Positions 54,288-63,759 of a stretch of DNA of 64,000 nt are shown piece after piece. Position 1 is the first letter of the stretch. Each line of letters starts with the position of its first letter. The DNA comes from Phyllobacteriaceae bacterium (lineage in GTDB: Bacteria; Pseudomonadota; Alphaproteobacteria; Rhizobiales; Rhizobiaceae). Under the pieces are notes generated by a model. That model did no database searches. It worked only from the letters and a program-made list of their open reading frames with translations, and had not been told where the DNA came from. Location: NCBI GenBank assembly GCA_024742765.1, contig JANSXT010000003.1:1-64000 (forward strand), given 5' to 3'. Position numbers and translations under genes: made by a program.

Positions 54288-56407
54288 AAGAAGAGACGAC
54301 TCCCAGTCCCTATAAGGGTCCGAGCTTCTTCAAGCTGCAGGACCGGGAGTTCTTCTTTGGCCGGAAGCGGATAACCGGAAGAATTCTTGACATGATCTCG
54401 GCGCGCCGGGTCAGCATGATTCATGCGGCTTCAGGCTCCGGCAAAACTTCCATCCTCCGCGCCCGTATCCTGCCGGAACTCGACAATGGCGGCCGGGATG
54501 CGATCTACTGTCGGCCGAGCGCCACCCCTTCTGCTGGCCTTCGTGCTGCGACGCTTATGCGCATCCTCCCACCACCGGGGCGCGAGGCTCTTGCGCTTGA
54601 GCATGCAGCAAATGCCTGCGCAGAAAGAGAACTCCGCGATCCCGAGGATTGCTCGCTTGCCGAGCTTCGGGAAGCTTACGTCAGTGTACCGATTCAGGAT
54701 TCGCGACATCGCGAAATGGTCCGCGAATGGGACGACGGAATACCCGACTTGCTGAAGGAAGAGGGAGCAGTGCATACGGCCGGAATCACAATGATCGCGC
54801 GCCTTCTGACGCTGCAGAACGGTCTTGCCCTATTCTTCCGCTATCTGCTGCGCCTCTCCAAATTCGCCGGCCGCGATAAGCTCTACAACCTAAGTGGCCC
54901 GGACGACGTGGCTAGGCTCAGCGTGGCCAATGTTAGCAGTTTCCTCCGCAGAATCGATAGCCAGAGATATGGCGTGGGTATTGAGCAGCTGCTCGCAAAG
55001 CAAGGCTCGCTCTTTGATTTCTTCAATGTGCTCACCCAGCAGATCGCACCAGACGGTGCTGCACGGCCACGAGGCGTGTTGGTGTTGGACCAGTTCGAGG
55101 AGTTCTTCACACGCTTTGGCGACCCAGGCAGAGGCGTCGACGGTGCCACTCAAACGACCGCAAATGGCACCATAAACTACGAGATCCGTGAGAAATTCTT
55201 CGACGAGCTTGCCGAGATCGTTAGTCGCACTCCCTCGCGTGACGAGCCATCGTTTCGCGTTTGTATCTCGATCCGCGGAGACTACGTGGCGCGCTTGGGT
55301 GGGTTCGAGATGCGCTGCGGAGCCTTTCTACCGTCACAGAAATGCGAAGTGCCCATGCTCTCGCCCAACGATGTCGGCGAGATTGTGCAACGACCGGCCG
55401 TTCCCTTCGGCATGAAATTCGATCGCGAAGTGATTGACTGCCTCAGGACGGAGCTGGTGAGCGAGGCACGCTTTGTCTCGCCGATCCAGCACCAGATCGT
55501 CTGCGAGGAACTCTGGAAGCAGTGGACGGAGCATCGTAGCCGCCCGGTGGCCATTTCAGATCTCGTCAAGCTCGCAGACAACAAAGCGGCTCCCAGATTG
55601 AAGAAAGGGCGCGGTGTTCCGCCCAATCCAGAGGATGGCGTCCGTTCGATTCTGAGCAACTATTTTGAGTCCAAGTTGAATGAGCTTGAAGAGAACCAGC
55701 AGATGGACGTGCTTCAGGTATTGTCATCCATGATCACCTTTGAAGGGACCCGTGAACCGGTGACCTATGACCGGCTGTTGAGCGGTGCCTTGGTCAACAA
55801 GGACACCCGCAGGCAGGTGCTTAGGCTCCTTGAGGAGCGCTCGATTATAAGCCGCGAATCGATTGGCGGCGGCAGTCTTGTTGAGATTCGGCACGAATTT
55901 CTCATCCTGCCGATTCGGAAAAAGCTGAGAGAGCTTCGTAATGATCACCCGAGCTGGTTCCATTTCTCGATCGCCATGAGGGCGATCGAACGCGATTCAA
56001 TAGGGGACCTTGGACGTGATCAACTTGACGCACTCTGCGTGCATCATGAGCAGATCGACCGCGAAGCATTGTCGACATGGCTCGGGGCCGAACTGTTCAG
56101 GACCTGCGCGGTTCAAGGCTCAGGCGTGGACCCGAAAGTGTACCGGAGCTGGCTGGAGGTCTGGTCTGAATATCTAGTCGCGGACATCGGGACACCGCTG
56201 ACCGCTTCCTCCCTGACTAAGGCAGCCGCAAACGATCAGTCCATAAGATCTGTGGATCTGCAAGCCGTCCAGGATTGGACCTTCCTTGTCGAAGTCGACC
56301 TTCCGGCACGACTCTACTTAGTCCGCAAAGTGATCACTAAAGTACCCTCGGTCATTGCCAGACCGGCCCTCAAAAGTATTTGGCGCCATGGCCAGTTCAT
56401 CCATTGA
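54284..56407 (+). CDS. nSTAND1-type P-loop NTPase
   Basis: A 707-residue protein. The N-terminus PSPYKGPSFFKLQDREFFFGR is the hallmark lead-in of nSTAND1 NTPases, followed by Walker A ASGSGKTS (49-56), Walker B VLVLDQFEEFF (265-275) and sensor VCISIRGDYVARL (327-339). A winged-helix region lies at about 470-550 and a helical tail ends the protein; there are no WD40 or TPR repeats. ATG 54284 overlaps the TIR-SIR2 stop. STAND NTPases act as switches that oligomerise on sensing a trigger, so it is the likely signal-processing hub of the cluster. Confidence 0.88.
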   Translation: MKEETTPSPYKGPSFFKLQDREFFFGRKRITGRILDMISARRVSMIHAASGSGKTSILRARILPELDNGGRDAIYCRPSATPSAGLRAATLMRILPPPGREALALEHAANACAERELRDPEDCSLAELREAYVSVPIQDSRHREMVREWDDGIPDLLKEEGAVHTAGITMIARLLTLQNGLALFFRYLLRLSKFAGRDKLYNLSGPDDVARLSVANVSSFLRRIDSQRYGVGIEQLLAKQGSLFDFFNVLTQQIAPDGAARPRGVLVLDQFEEFFTRFGDPGRGVDGATQTTANGTINYEIREKFFDELAEIVSRTPSRDEPSFRVCISIRGDYVARLGGFEMRCGAFLPSQKCEVPMLSPNDVGEIVQRPAVPFGMKFDREVIDCLRTELVSEARFVSPIQHQIVCEELWKQWTEHRSRPVAISDLVKLADNKAAPRLKKGRGVPPNPEDGVRSILSNYFESKLNELEENQQMDVLQVLSSMITFEGTREPVTYDRLLSGALVNKDTRRQVLRLLEERSIISRESIGGGSLVEIRHEFLILPIRKKLRELRNDHPSWFHFSIAMRAIERDSIGDLGRDQLDALCVHHEQIDREALSTWLGAELFRTCAVQGSGVDPKVYRSWLEVWSEYLVADIGTPLTASSLTKAAANDQSIRSVDLQAVQDWTFLVEVDLPARLYLVRKVITKVPSVIARPALKSIWRHGQFIH

Positions 56408-59400
56408 AACAACGCTCGCCGAACTCGTTGCCGATGCCACGAACGGTGTGCTCAGCAACGATCAGGTCCTCAGCTTGCTTGATGCGTGCCACCTCTTCCT
56501 TGATGACGGGGGAGCTCAGAGCATCGCAGAGATTGCGGCCAGTCCAGAGACAGTGCCCAGGACCAGAATGCGGGCACTGGAACTTCTGCTCACACCGCCA
56601 CCGAGTAGAGGCGGCGCTAAGCAACAAGCTGATTTCAAGCCGCAGCTGGCGGCCGATGAGTTGGCGGTCCAGCTTCTCTCTGGCCACAACGAGGATGAGA
56701 CGCAGGCGGCCATCAATACATTGGTTAGTGTCGTCCGGGAGCGCGACGTCCCTCTGCCTCCCGACATCGTTCGCCGAGTGGCACAGATTGCGGCTGATTT
56801 TGAATCGCCGGAAAGAATCCGCCAAGCTGCGCAGGACCTGTTGCGGGAGCTTCTGAAGACGAGTGTCTCTGATCCAGACGTCCTGCGCCACGCGGTTTCG
56901 GTCCTGCTCGACGAGAAGAAAGAACTGTTGCGGTTGCAGTTTGCCTCGGATGCCAGATACTGGCTTGACGATGCTGTCGCGCGTTTTGCCGAAGTCGGAA
57001 GTGACGAGGATTGGCAACTCTTATCCCGCGTCCGCGCCGAATGGGGCATGGCACCGCCGCCCAGTGCATCACCTCGGCTTTTCTACTGGCCGTTCGAACA
57101 GATTCGTGCAGAGCGTCGGCAGGATCGGCCAATGCCCGATTACCTGCTGTCGGCGCTTGCTGGCTTCGCTGCCCTGGTCGTCGCGTTCATTGTAACCAAG
57201 ATTTCTGAAGTGGCGCTACGTGTCTACGAACTTCTACCGCTATCTCAGCAACTGGTCTACTACGTACTGATCTGGGCAGGTTGCTGGTTTCTTGCACATC
57301 TCGCCATCAAGTTCATGCCGCCTGCCAGCTTATTTGCCAACCGTCGACAGGGACTGTTCGTGCAGACCGTCGTCTGGTGTGCCATCGTTGTCTTCTGGAC
57401 CTGTGTCATCATTGCGGCTGTGGCAGCTCTCTTCGAGAATGGGGCGGAGTCGCTAGGCACCTTGGGGGTCTTGCACGGCGTCACGTTCCTGGGCCTTGCC
57501 CTTGTTCTTGTACGGCCACTGTCGCTGGCTATGCACCAGATGGGCAGCTCGCATCAGGTTCGGCTCTGGGTCAGTCTTGTTGTGACTCTTGTCGCCCCGA
57601 CCACAATTTTGTTCATCGGCATTGCGCAATCTATCGATGATGGCATGGCAATCGAGGCCAACGCGCTCCTCATCGGCGCTCCGCTTTGTGCCGCGCTTGC
57701 GGTTGTTTTCGTGGTCCGGGACAATATCCGATCGGATCGTGGTGCTGAAGGTTCAGCGCTGTTCCCCCTGACCGGCACGGTAACAAGCTTGGCATTGCTG
57801 AGCATGGCGCTCGTCCTGTTCATCCAAGGCGTAAACCGAGAAGGTGAGAGTGCCAAAACCACGCCGCTCGTCCCCGACTTTTTCTTAGCTAATGGCAATC
57901 TGGAACATCGCCTTGTGCCAATTGGCAGTACCATCCAGGTGTATCTTCCCCTTAGGCAGAAACTGGGCGTGCACGAGACGGCAAACCTACATGATATCAG
58001 CGCTACGGTCCGTGTAGATGATCTCTCCTTTGATCTCTCCGAAGAGCAGTTGCTGTCGGTCGGACAGTATGAAATCTGTATCACGCTTGCCGATACCGAT
58101 GGCAGCTGTGACCCGCAGAATGTGCTTGCAGAAGGTTTTTTTGCGGGACTGCGTGTCGCGTGGCGTGCCTATCTCGAGGGGATAGAACGCATTTTCACGG
58201 GCCTTGCGAGGCCGGGCTACGAACGCGCTGGCGCCGCGGTCCCGCGCGGGTTTGCGCGCATTGCGATCGAGGGCGGGGTGAGCAGGGAAGCCCGCGCGGC
58301 CCGCGACGCCTATGCGAATCTGGCCGAGGGCTTGCCGACATTGGGCGAAGAAATTCCCACGTCCGGCTTTTACGTGCTAGCCCTGAACGATGTCGAAGTG
58401 GGTCGCGACGACGAGGCCCGGGTAATCCATGCAGGCTCGCTGGTTCTCTTCTCGTCCCAAGCGGGTGATGCAGGCAGGCAAGCCGTCTTCGTTGATGGCG
58501 TGGGTCGGAGAGGGTCTGACAGCCAGTTCACGATCAGCCGTGGCTCACTGGAGGCTGTGCAGCGTGATCGGTTCGCTTTGGTCTGGGATCACGAACAGAA
58601 GAAAGACGTCCTGGAAGTCCTTGAGGTGCTCGACGACTATCTTCCTCTCACCTTTGATCCCCGACAGCGATCCTTCATACGTGACAAGAACGTCCGTATA
58701 GTGATCAAGCAGGGATTTGCCGAGCTCGCTGTTGCCGATCTGGTGCCGGCGCTTGCTGAGGGGAAGACCGGCCCGCACGAATTCCTCAGCTTGCAAGGCG
58801 GCCAAGCCATTGGCCACTTTCGCCTCTCTGGAGCGAACCCTGCCCTAACGGTCGACGCCACGGTCACTGCTCAACTCCAGCAGGGCTGGAGCGAGACCCC
58901 CAATATCGGGTTTTGCTACGATGTTTCATTCAATGACTCGGTTTTGTGGCTTCGAGAGAACCATGAGAGTAAGGAGAAAATTGCTAGTCTGATTGGGCGG
59001 CTCGCTACCGCGCGAGGTGTTGATGACCGGATCCATGTCAATGGCCAAGTCCGTTATCATTGCCCAAAAATTGAGCATCCAAAACTAGCCGTTGGAAGCG
59101 GTATCCACATAGATCAGTCAATACTTCTCCCGCCAGAATTGATCGGCGTGGAGACGGTGCGGATAGATGGCAATAGAGATCAAGTGTTTTGGATTCTTCT
59201 CGAGGACGGAGAAGTCGAAGAAGTTGACGATACTGGCACTGGCGGGGCTGAGCAATACCGGTCTAGTGAAGGTTCGTCTGCACCCGCTGCTATCTGCGTT
59301 AGTATCTACGGGTCAAACGGGGAAGCCTGCAAGTCAGAACTCGAAGGATTGGCCGGGCTTCTGAGAAACCGGCCTGTCGATGCGTACACGGTCTTGTCAG

Positions 59401-60683
59401 AAAAATTGCGCCCGGTTTCACCTAACGACGTTTACGATGATGAGATCGTCTTTCTTGTGAGCGATCTGCCGGCAGCGGACCGATCGGACTTTGATGAGGC
59501 CGCGATGCTTGCGCGATTCCACAGGGACATCGTCCAAATTGGTTCGTCTGATCCAGAATACCCGGAGAAGCCATTTGCCATTGCAGTCGGTCAGATTAGG
59601 CCGGCGGAGGACGAGGGCAAGGAACCAACTCACTTCCCGATCGGAAGCCTGTTTGCGTCCGTCGAGGCTGCGGCAACGGATAACCGCGAACTGCGCCCGC
59701 TCTTGATACCCGGCGATCCGCTTCGGCTTACATCCGTCCCAAAAGATCACCTGATCTGGTTTGATGATCCGACCATCAAGAGCTATGCAGAGCTGATTTC
59801 GGACCATCTTGCGCTTGTGCTTCGCCTGTTGCCAGGCGAAAGATCAGCCACTTTGGCCGAAGGGTCAAAGCTGCTCCTTTCATCATTGGGCCCCGACGCA
59901 ACCTCTTCACTTGTACGACATCGTGTCGGCTCCGCCCGTGAAGCAGACTTTGCCTTGATCGCGGCAGAAGATCAGCCCTTTGTTCTGCTGGAGAAGGCTG
60001 GCCAGGATTGGACCGTTGTTGCATCAAGCGGCGCGAATAATACTGAGAGTGCTTCGATCGAGACGTCGTGCCTCGAGCAAGCACATGACATTGTATGGCT
60101 AGAATTTTCAGCGGATGCCCGTTACCACGACTTATTGCAATCTTTTTCCAAGACTGAACCATTTTACAGTCACCCTCTCACTAATGCCATTAGAAATATC
60201 TTCGACCTCTCGAGCGAATGCATAAGCAGCTGGGCTGGTCTGGGGTTTGAAATCCCGGGTCTGAAGGGGCGATTCATCACGGATTTTGAAAGCGTGACCG
60301 ACGTCTATGCGAATGACCGACTTCGCGAGGGAGACTATGCAGTTTTGGTAAGGAATCCGGACAATCAAGGGCGTGATCTCGTCCTTCCGGGCATGTTGGT
60401 GCGCTTCACTGGGACTGCTGACCCCGAAGATGGCTTGTTTGATTTCGTTCTCGGCTTCGCAATGGACTGCCGGCAGGGGCGCGATTGCTGGATCGACTAT
60501 GACGCCCTCCGATACATCGGCGCGGCTGTTCCCGAAATGGAGATCCTGCCCACCATAATGACCGATTTGTGGAGTTCAACCGAGATCGACTTGGCCCAAA
60601 ATGCGGATTGGGTAGACCGACGCCGCGAATTTAGTCTTGACGGACCTGAGGTCCCCCGCCCAGAAATTCCGCCTCCAAACTGA
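56388..60683 (+). CDS. Giant membrane protein of the TIR/STAND cluster, unknown function
   Basis: About 1431 residues starting MASSSIETTLAELV, overlapping the NTPase gene by 20 bp (an alternative ATG is at 56355). The N-terminal 240 residues are helical, repeat-like and soluble. About seven membrane helices follow (near 252-271, 287-308, 323-347, 359-380, 391-413, 426-443, 461-480). The remaining 940 residues are beta-rich and acidic, with no family I recognise. No signal peptide is present. By position it is the membrane arm of the system: a pore-type effector or an envelope sensor are both plausible. Confidence 0.8.
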   Translation: MASSSIETTLAELVADATNGVLSNDQVLSLLDACHLFLDDGGAQSIAEIAASPETVPRTRMRALELLLTPPPSRGGAKQQADFKPQLAADELAVQLLSGHNEDETQAAINTLVSVVRERDVPLPPDIVRRVAQIAADFESPERIRQAAQDLLRELLKTSVSDPDVLRHAVSVLLDEKKELLRLQFASDARYWLDDAVARFAEVGSDEDWQLLSRVRAEWGMAPPPSASPRLFYWPFEQIRAERRQDRPMPDYLLSALAGFAALVVAFIVTKISEVALRVYELLPLSQQLVYYVLIWAGCWFLAHLAIKFMPPASLFANRRQGLFVQTVVWCAIVVFWTCVIIAAVAALFENGAESLGTLGVLHGVTFLGLALVLVRPLSLAMHQMGSSHQVRLWVSLVVTLVAPTTILFIGIAQSIDDGMAIEANALLIGAPLCAALAVVFVVRDNIRSDRGAEGSALFPLTGTVTSLALLSMALVLFIQGVNREGESAKTTPLVPDFFLANGNLEHRLVPIGSTIQVYLPLRQKLGVHETANLHDISATVRVDDLSFDLSEEQLLSVGQYEICITLADTDGSCDPQNVLAEGFFAGLRVAWRAYLEGIERIFTGLARPGYERAGAAVPRGFARIAIEGGVSREARAARDAYANLAEGLPTLGEEIPTSGFYVLALNDVEVGRDDEARVIHAGSLVLFSSQAGDAGRQAVFVDGVGRRGSDSQFTISRGSLEAVQRDRFALVWDHEQKKDVLEVLEVLDDYLPLTFDPRQRSFIRDKNVRIVIKQGFAELAVADLVPALAEGKTGPHEFLSLQGGQAIGHFRLSGANPALTVDATVTAQLQQGWSETPNIGFCYDVSFNDSVLWLRENHESKEKIASLIGRLATARGVDDRIHVNGQVRYHCPKIEHPKLAVGSGIHIDQSILLPPELIGVETVRIDGNRDQVFWILLEDGEVEEVDDTGTGGAEQYRSSEGSSAPAAICVSIYGSNGEACKSELEGLAGLLRNRPVDAYTVLSEKLRPVSPNDVYDDEIVFLVSDLPAADRSDFDEAAMLARFHRDIVQIGSSDPEYPEKPFAIAVGQIRPAEDEGKEPTHFPIGSLFASVEAAATDNRELRPLLIPGDPLRLTSVPKDHLIWFDDPTIKSYAELISDHLALVLRLLPGERSATLAEGSKLLLSSLGPDATSSLVRHRVGSAREADFALIAAEDQPFVLLEKAGQDWTVVASSGANNTESASIETSCLEQAHDIVWLEFSADARYHDLLQSFSKTEPFYSHPLTNAIRNIFDLSSECISSWAGLGFEIPGLKGRFITDFESVTDVYANDRLREGDYAVLVRNPDNQGRDLVLPGMLVRFTGTADPEDGLFDFVLGFAMDCRQGRDCWIDYDALRYIGAAVPEMEILPTIMTDLWSSTEIDLAQNADWVDRRREFSLDGPEVPRPEIPPPN

Positions 60684-60886
60684 CCCATGACAGGGATTTC
60701 TCCCCACCTCAAAACACTCTGACCACGATGGCCTCACTGTTTGTATAGTTAAATCGACGCGCGTCTTTCTCCGGCATCTGTACGGCGGATGTGGTCAGAT
60801 AACGATCAAGGTTTTTGTTTGTCCCGGAGGGATAGAGAATTGAGGAAAGAAGGTTTAAAGTCGCCCTTTGCTCCTGAGGTCCGCCG
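60684..60886. other. Spacer between the two halves of the TIR/STAND cluster
   Basis: 203 bp, the only sizeable gap in the six-gene cluster. It is A/T-rich with TATAGT near 60743, but I see no convincing -35 partner. It may hold a separate promoter for the small protein, TIR and SLOG genes. Confidence 0.4.
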
Positions 60887-61441
60887 ATGGCGTGGAAGCT
60901 GAAGAGCCTGAACGTGAATCTGCCATTCAACCTAGGTGGCGCCACAATCGAGATCGGCGAGGCGGAACGGGTGGCAGCATGGCGCCTCTATGTCGAGATG
61001 GCAACGCGCGTCTCCACCCAGCCGTTGAGGTCCGGAGAAGGCTCTGTTCGCGAGGCGCTCACATCGATTTACCAACTCTTCGAGATCACTCGATCCGAGC
61101 TCAAGCAGGCCGGGCCCGATATCGGTCAGAGCGCAAGTGATCTGGGGCCAATCGCAATCCGAATTCTGAATGAGGGATTGCGCCCATTTCTCACCCGGTG
61201 GCACTCAGCCTATGCCGATTTCGAGACTGCGGAAGCGCAGCGAATGATGAGAGGACTCGGCATGAGGGCGCCGCCGATCGACCTTGTGGACCAGGCGACA
61301 TGGCCGAGAGTTGAAGAGTTCTACAATGACTTGGAGGAGATCCGAAAGGCAATGCTCCAGTATGTCGATATGCTTGCCGAGATCTGCGGAGCGCTCGACG
61401 TCGGCACCGCGCGCGGTGACCCCGCCGCCAAGATGAACTGA
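60887..61441 (+). CDS. Small helical protein upstream of the tandem-TIR gene
   Basis: A 184-residue protein starting MAWKLKSLNVNLPFNLGG, then a largely helical body (RVAAWRLYVEMATRV, VREALTSIYQLFEITRSEL, FYNDLEEIRKAMLQYVDML). No catalytic or metal motif is visible. I have the impression that similar small proteins accompany TIR/SLOG genes elsewhere, but cannot confirm it here. It is 9 bp ahead of the TIR gene and so probably co-expressed, perhaps as an adaptor. Confidence 0.75.
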   Translation: MAWKLKSLNVNLPFNLGGATIEIGEAERVAAWRLYVEMATRVSTQPLRSGEGSVREALTSIYQLFEITRSELKQAGPDIGQSASDLGPIAIRILNEGLRPFLTRWHSAYADFETAEAQRMMRGLGMRAPPIDLVDQATWPRVEEFYNDLEEIRKAMLQYVDMLAEICGALDVGTARGDPAAKMN

Positions 61442-61450
61442 TCCTGTGGC

Positions 61451-62695
61451 ATGGTCGACTCAGGGACAGATGGCCGACTGCTTGACGAGACCCGCGTCTA
61501 TATCGCCTGGCACCCGGATTTCGAGCAAGGCAGGGGGATTGCCGAAAGGCTGATCGCTGATCTGACCTTGTCGTCAATGAGCACCGGCGCGGTCCCAATA
61601 CCGACTGAAATCCGGAGCGCACCGGCGATTGATAGTGCCTGTCCGCGCTCAATCGATCCCAAGGCCGCACGCTTCAGCGTGGTCGTCATCATTTCGGATA
61701 CCAAACTCGTCCAGGCGATGGGCAGCGATTGGCAGCCGTTGAAGGAGTCGATTGTCGCCGCAATGCCGGATCTGGTGGCCGAGGTCGGTCCGTCTTTCGT
61801 CCTTCCTCTTGTTTTTGCTATGGATGGCCCTGGTTCACTCGATCCGCTTGAACCCGACCCGGGCTCGCCGCAAGCGGTGGCCTGGGACGCCCCGCAGGCG
61901 GTTCGAGCCTATGATTGGGAGGAGCCTGAGGAGCACCGAGCAATCAAGCGCGCGCTCTTCGTCATGCGAACGCTGCTGATTGGCCTTCAACTCAGCAGCA
62001 ATTCGGCGACCGACTCAGCAGATCGACATCTGGTTTTTGTCAGTCACGCCAAAGCCGATAAGCACCAAGCCGAGGCCGCGGGTATGACGGCAATTGTCGA
62101 AGCACTCAGGCGTCGTATGGCCGACAGCGACCTCGCGCTCGATCCATACTTCGATGAGACTCACCTGACTCCATCGCTGGGCTGGCGGCAGCAGTTCCAA
62201 CGCGCCATTGCCCGTTCCAGCTTCATCGCTTTGCGGACCGACACTTATGGTTCACGCCCGGTTTGCCAGTGGGAACTACTGCTAGCTAAGCGCAGACGCC
62301 GACCGGTAATCTGTATCGAGGCGCTGACGAAGCGGGAGTTGATCAGCTTTGCCTACGGGGCAAACCTACCGACCCTCCGCCTCAATGTAGACCCCGACGG
62401 TCATGCGATCGACATACTCCTTCTTGCGCTCATGAGCGAAACGGTCCGCTGTTTGCTATGGTTGCGTGAGGCGCGCCGTGTGGCCGTCGACGCAGGAATG
62501 GAGGATGTCACGCTGCTGCCAAGACCTGCCGAGTTGCTGGATCTTGCCTTTCATGTCTTGGAGCGCAAGACGGCCTCTGGCTACCTTGTCTATCCCGACC
62601 CTCCGCTTCCGCGCGACACGGTCGAGTTGCTGGACGCACTCCGACCTGAGGGAGTCGAAGTATTGCCTCTTTCTGCGCTGCGGTTCGCATCATGA
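61451..62695 (+). CDS. Tandem TIR-domain protein
   Basis: A 414-residue protein. The second TIR domain (about 192-300) is clear: HLVFVSHAKADKHQ, the BB loop DPYFDETHLTPSLGW, ARSSFIALRTDTYGSRPVCQWE with Glu275 at the NADase position. Residues 14-160 look like a weaker, TIR-like or Rossmannoid fold (TRVYIAWHPDFEQG, ARFSVVVIISDTK) lacking obvious catalytic residues. It shares its stop with the start of the SLOG gene (ATGA). I infer an NAD-using enzyme that makes or degrades a nucleotide signal. Confidence 0.86.
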   Translation: MVDSGTDGRLLDETRVYIAWHPDFEQGRGIAERLIADLTLSSMSTGAVPIPTEIRSAPAIDSACPRSIDPKAARFSVVVIISDTKLVQAMGSDWQPLKESIVAAMPDLVAEVGPSFVLPLVFAMDGPGSLDPLEPDPGSPQAVAWDAPQAVRAYDWEEPEEHRAIKRALFVMRTLLIGLQLSSNSATDSADRHLVFVSHAKADKHQAEAAGMTAIVEALRRRMADSDLALDPYFDETHLTPSLGWRQQFQRAIARSSFIALRTDTYGSRPVCQWELLLAKRRRRPVICIEALTKRELISFAYGANLPTLRLNVDPDGHAIDILLLALMSETVRCLLWLREARRVAVDAGMEDVTLLPRPAELLDLAFHVLERKTASGYLVYPDPPLPRDTVELLDALRPEGVEVLPLSALRFAS

Positions 62696-63759
62696 CTGAA
62701 GCAGCGGACAATCGCGGGGCGAGGCTTCCGTCGGAGCGAATTGTTGGGCTCTCTGTTTCGGACAGTCCGGAGCTCGAGAGTCTGGGGTTCTTGCGCGTCC
62801 ATGTCGATCAAGCACTCGCATCGATTGCCACGCAGCTTTCGGCTTGGGGGATACGTCTTGGCTATGGCGGAAATCTTGATCCTGATGGTTTCACCTTCAC
62901 AATTCTCGACGACGTGGCTCAGCGATATGCTCGCGGTGCAATCGGAACCCAAGCGCCGCCTTTCGTGCATTACCTTGCCCGGCCGCTTTGGTGTGACTGG
63001 ACCGGCGAGCGCCTTTATCACCACGTCCAGACTTTTGGTGGCGCTGGCGAAACGGTCCTTGTGGGAGGCGACGGAGCCGCGCTGAGCTTTGTTCTCGTCG
63101 ATCCCAAGCAAGCCGAAGGCACGATTCGTGCGGACATCCGAAAGCCACAGCTGGGGAAGGACAGGGCATTTAGGTATCATCAAGACTTAATCGATCGGGT
63201 TGTTTCCGAAGCGGGAATTGAACCTAGCTGGCTACGTTTTCCTGCTGCGGTGGAGATCCCGTTTCCGAGGTACCTTGAGGCTCCGCAGGACGCTGATGCG
63301 CTGCTTCAGACGTGGCGTGGAGAAGATGTTGACCCCACCATCGCGTTTTCGGCGATGCGGTTGTTCATGGCTCTAGATGAACGCGCGCGGATTGTCACCG
63401 GGGGAAAGACGTCAGGTTACAGCGGACGATATCCCGGGATCGCCGAGGAGGCATATCTGAACCTGTCAGTGGGCAACCCCGTGCTTCCGCTTCCCCTCTT
63501 CGGAGGCGCAGCAGCCGATGTTATGGCCGTCCTTGCTGGGCGGGAAATCCGAAGAACCAACCTGACCGAAGGACACCAAGAGATCCTCTACCTTTTGAGC
63601 GAGCGGGCCGTCGATTACATTGGTGCTCTTCAAGAACGTGGAGCGCGCGAAGCATTCGAGCAGCTTGCGCGCTTGGACGCGCCCAACAAGGTCGGGATGG
63701 CGGTGCGCCATATTCTAGCTCGCATCTTCCTAAGGCTTGATGAGATCCCTAAGGCGTAG
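62692..63759 (+). CDS. SLOG-domain protein
   Basis: A 355-residue protein built on a SLOG (SMF/LOG-like) nucleotide-binding fold. An N-terminal strand-loop has LGYGGNLDPDGFT (57-69), and the C-terminal half has TGGKTSGYSGRYPGIAEEA (236-254) and PLFGGAAADV (268-277), which form the conserved Gly-rich and PGxxEEA features. SLOG domains bind or process NAD-derived or other nucleotide ligands; in Thoeris ThsA the SLOG domain senses the TIR product. It is translationally coupled to the TIR gene and ends the cluster within the window. Confidence 0.82.
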   Translation: MTEAADNRGARLPSERIVGLSVSDSPELESLGFLRVHVDQALASIATQLSAWGIRLGYGGNLDPDGFTFTILDDVAQRYARGAIGTQAPPFVHYLARPLWCDWTGERLYHHVQTFGGAGETVLVGGDGAALSFVLVDPKQAEGTIRADIRKPQLGKDRAFRYHQDLIDRVVSEAGIEPSWLRFPAAVEIPFPRYLEAPQDADALLQTWRGEDVDPTIAFSAMRLFMALDERARIVTGGKTSGYSGRYPGIAEEAYLNLSVGNPVLPLPLFGGAAADVMAVLAGREIRRTNLTEGHQEILYLLSERAVDYIGALQERGAREAFEQLARLDAPNKVGMAVRHILARIFLRLDEIPKA

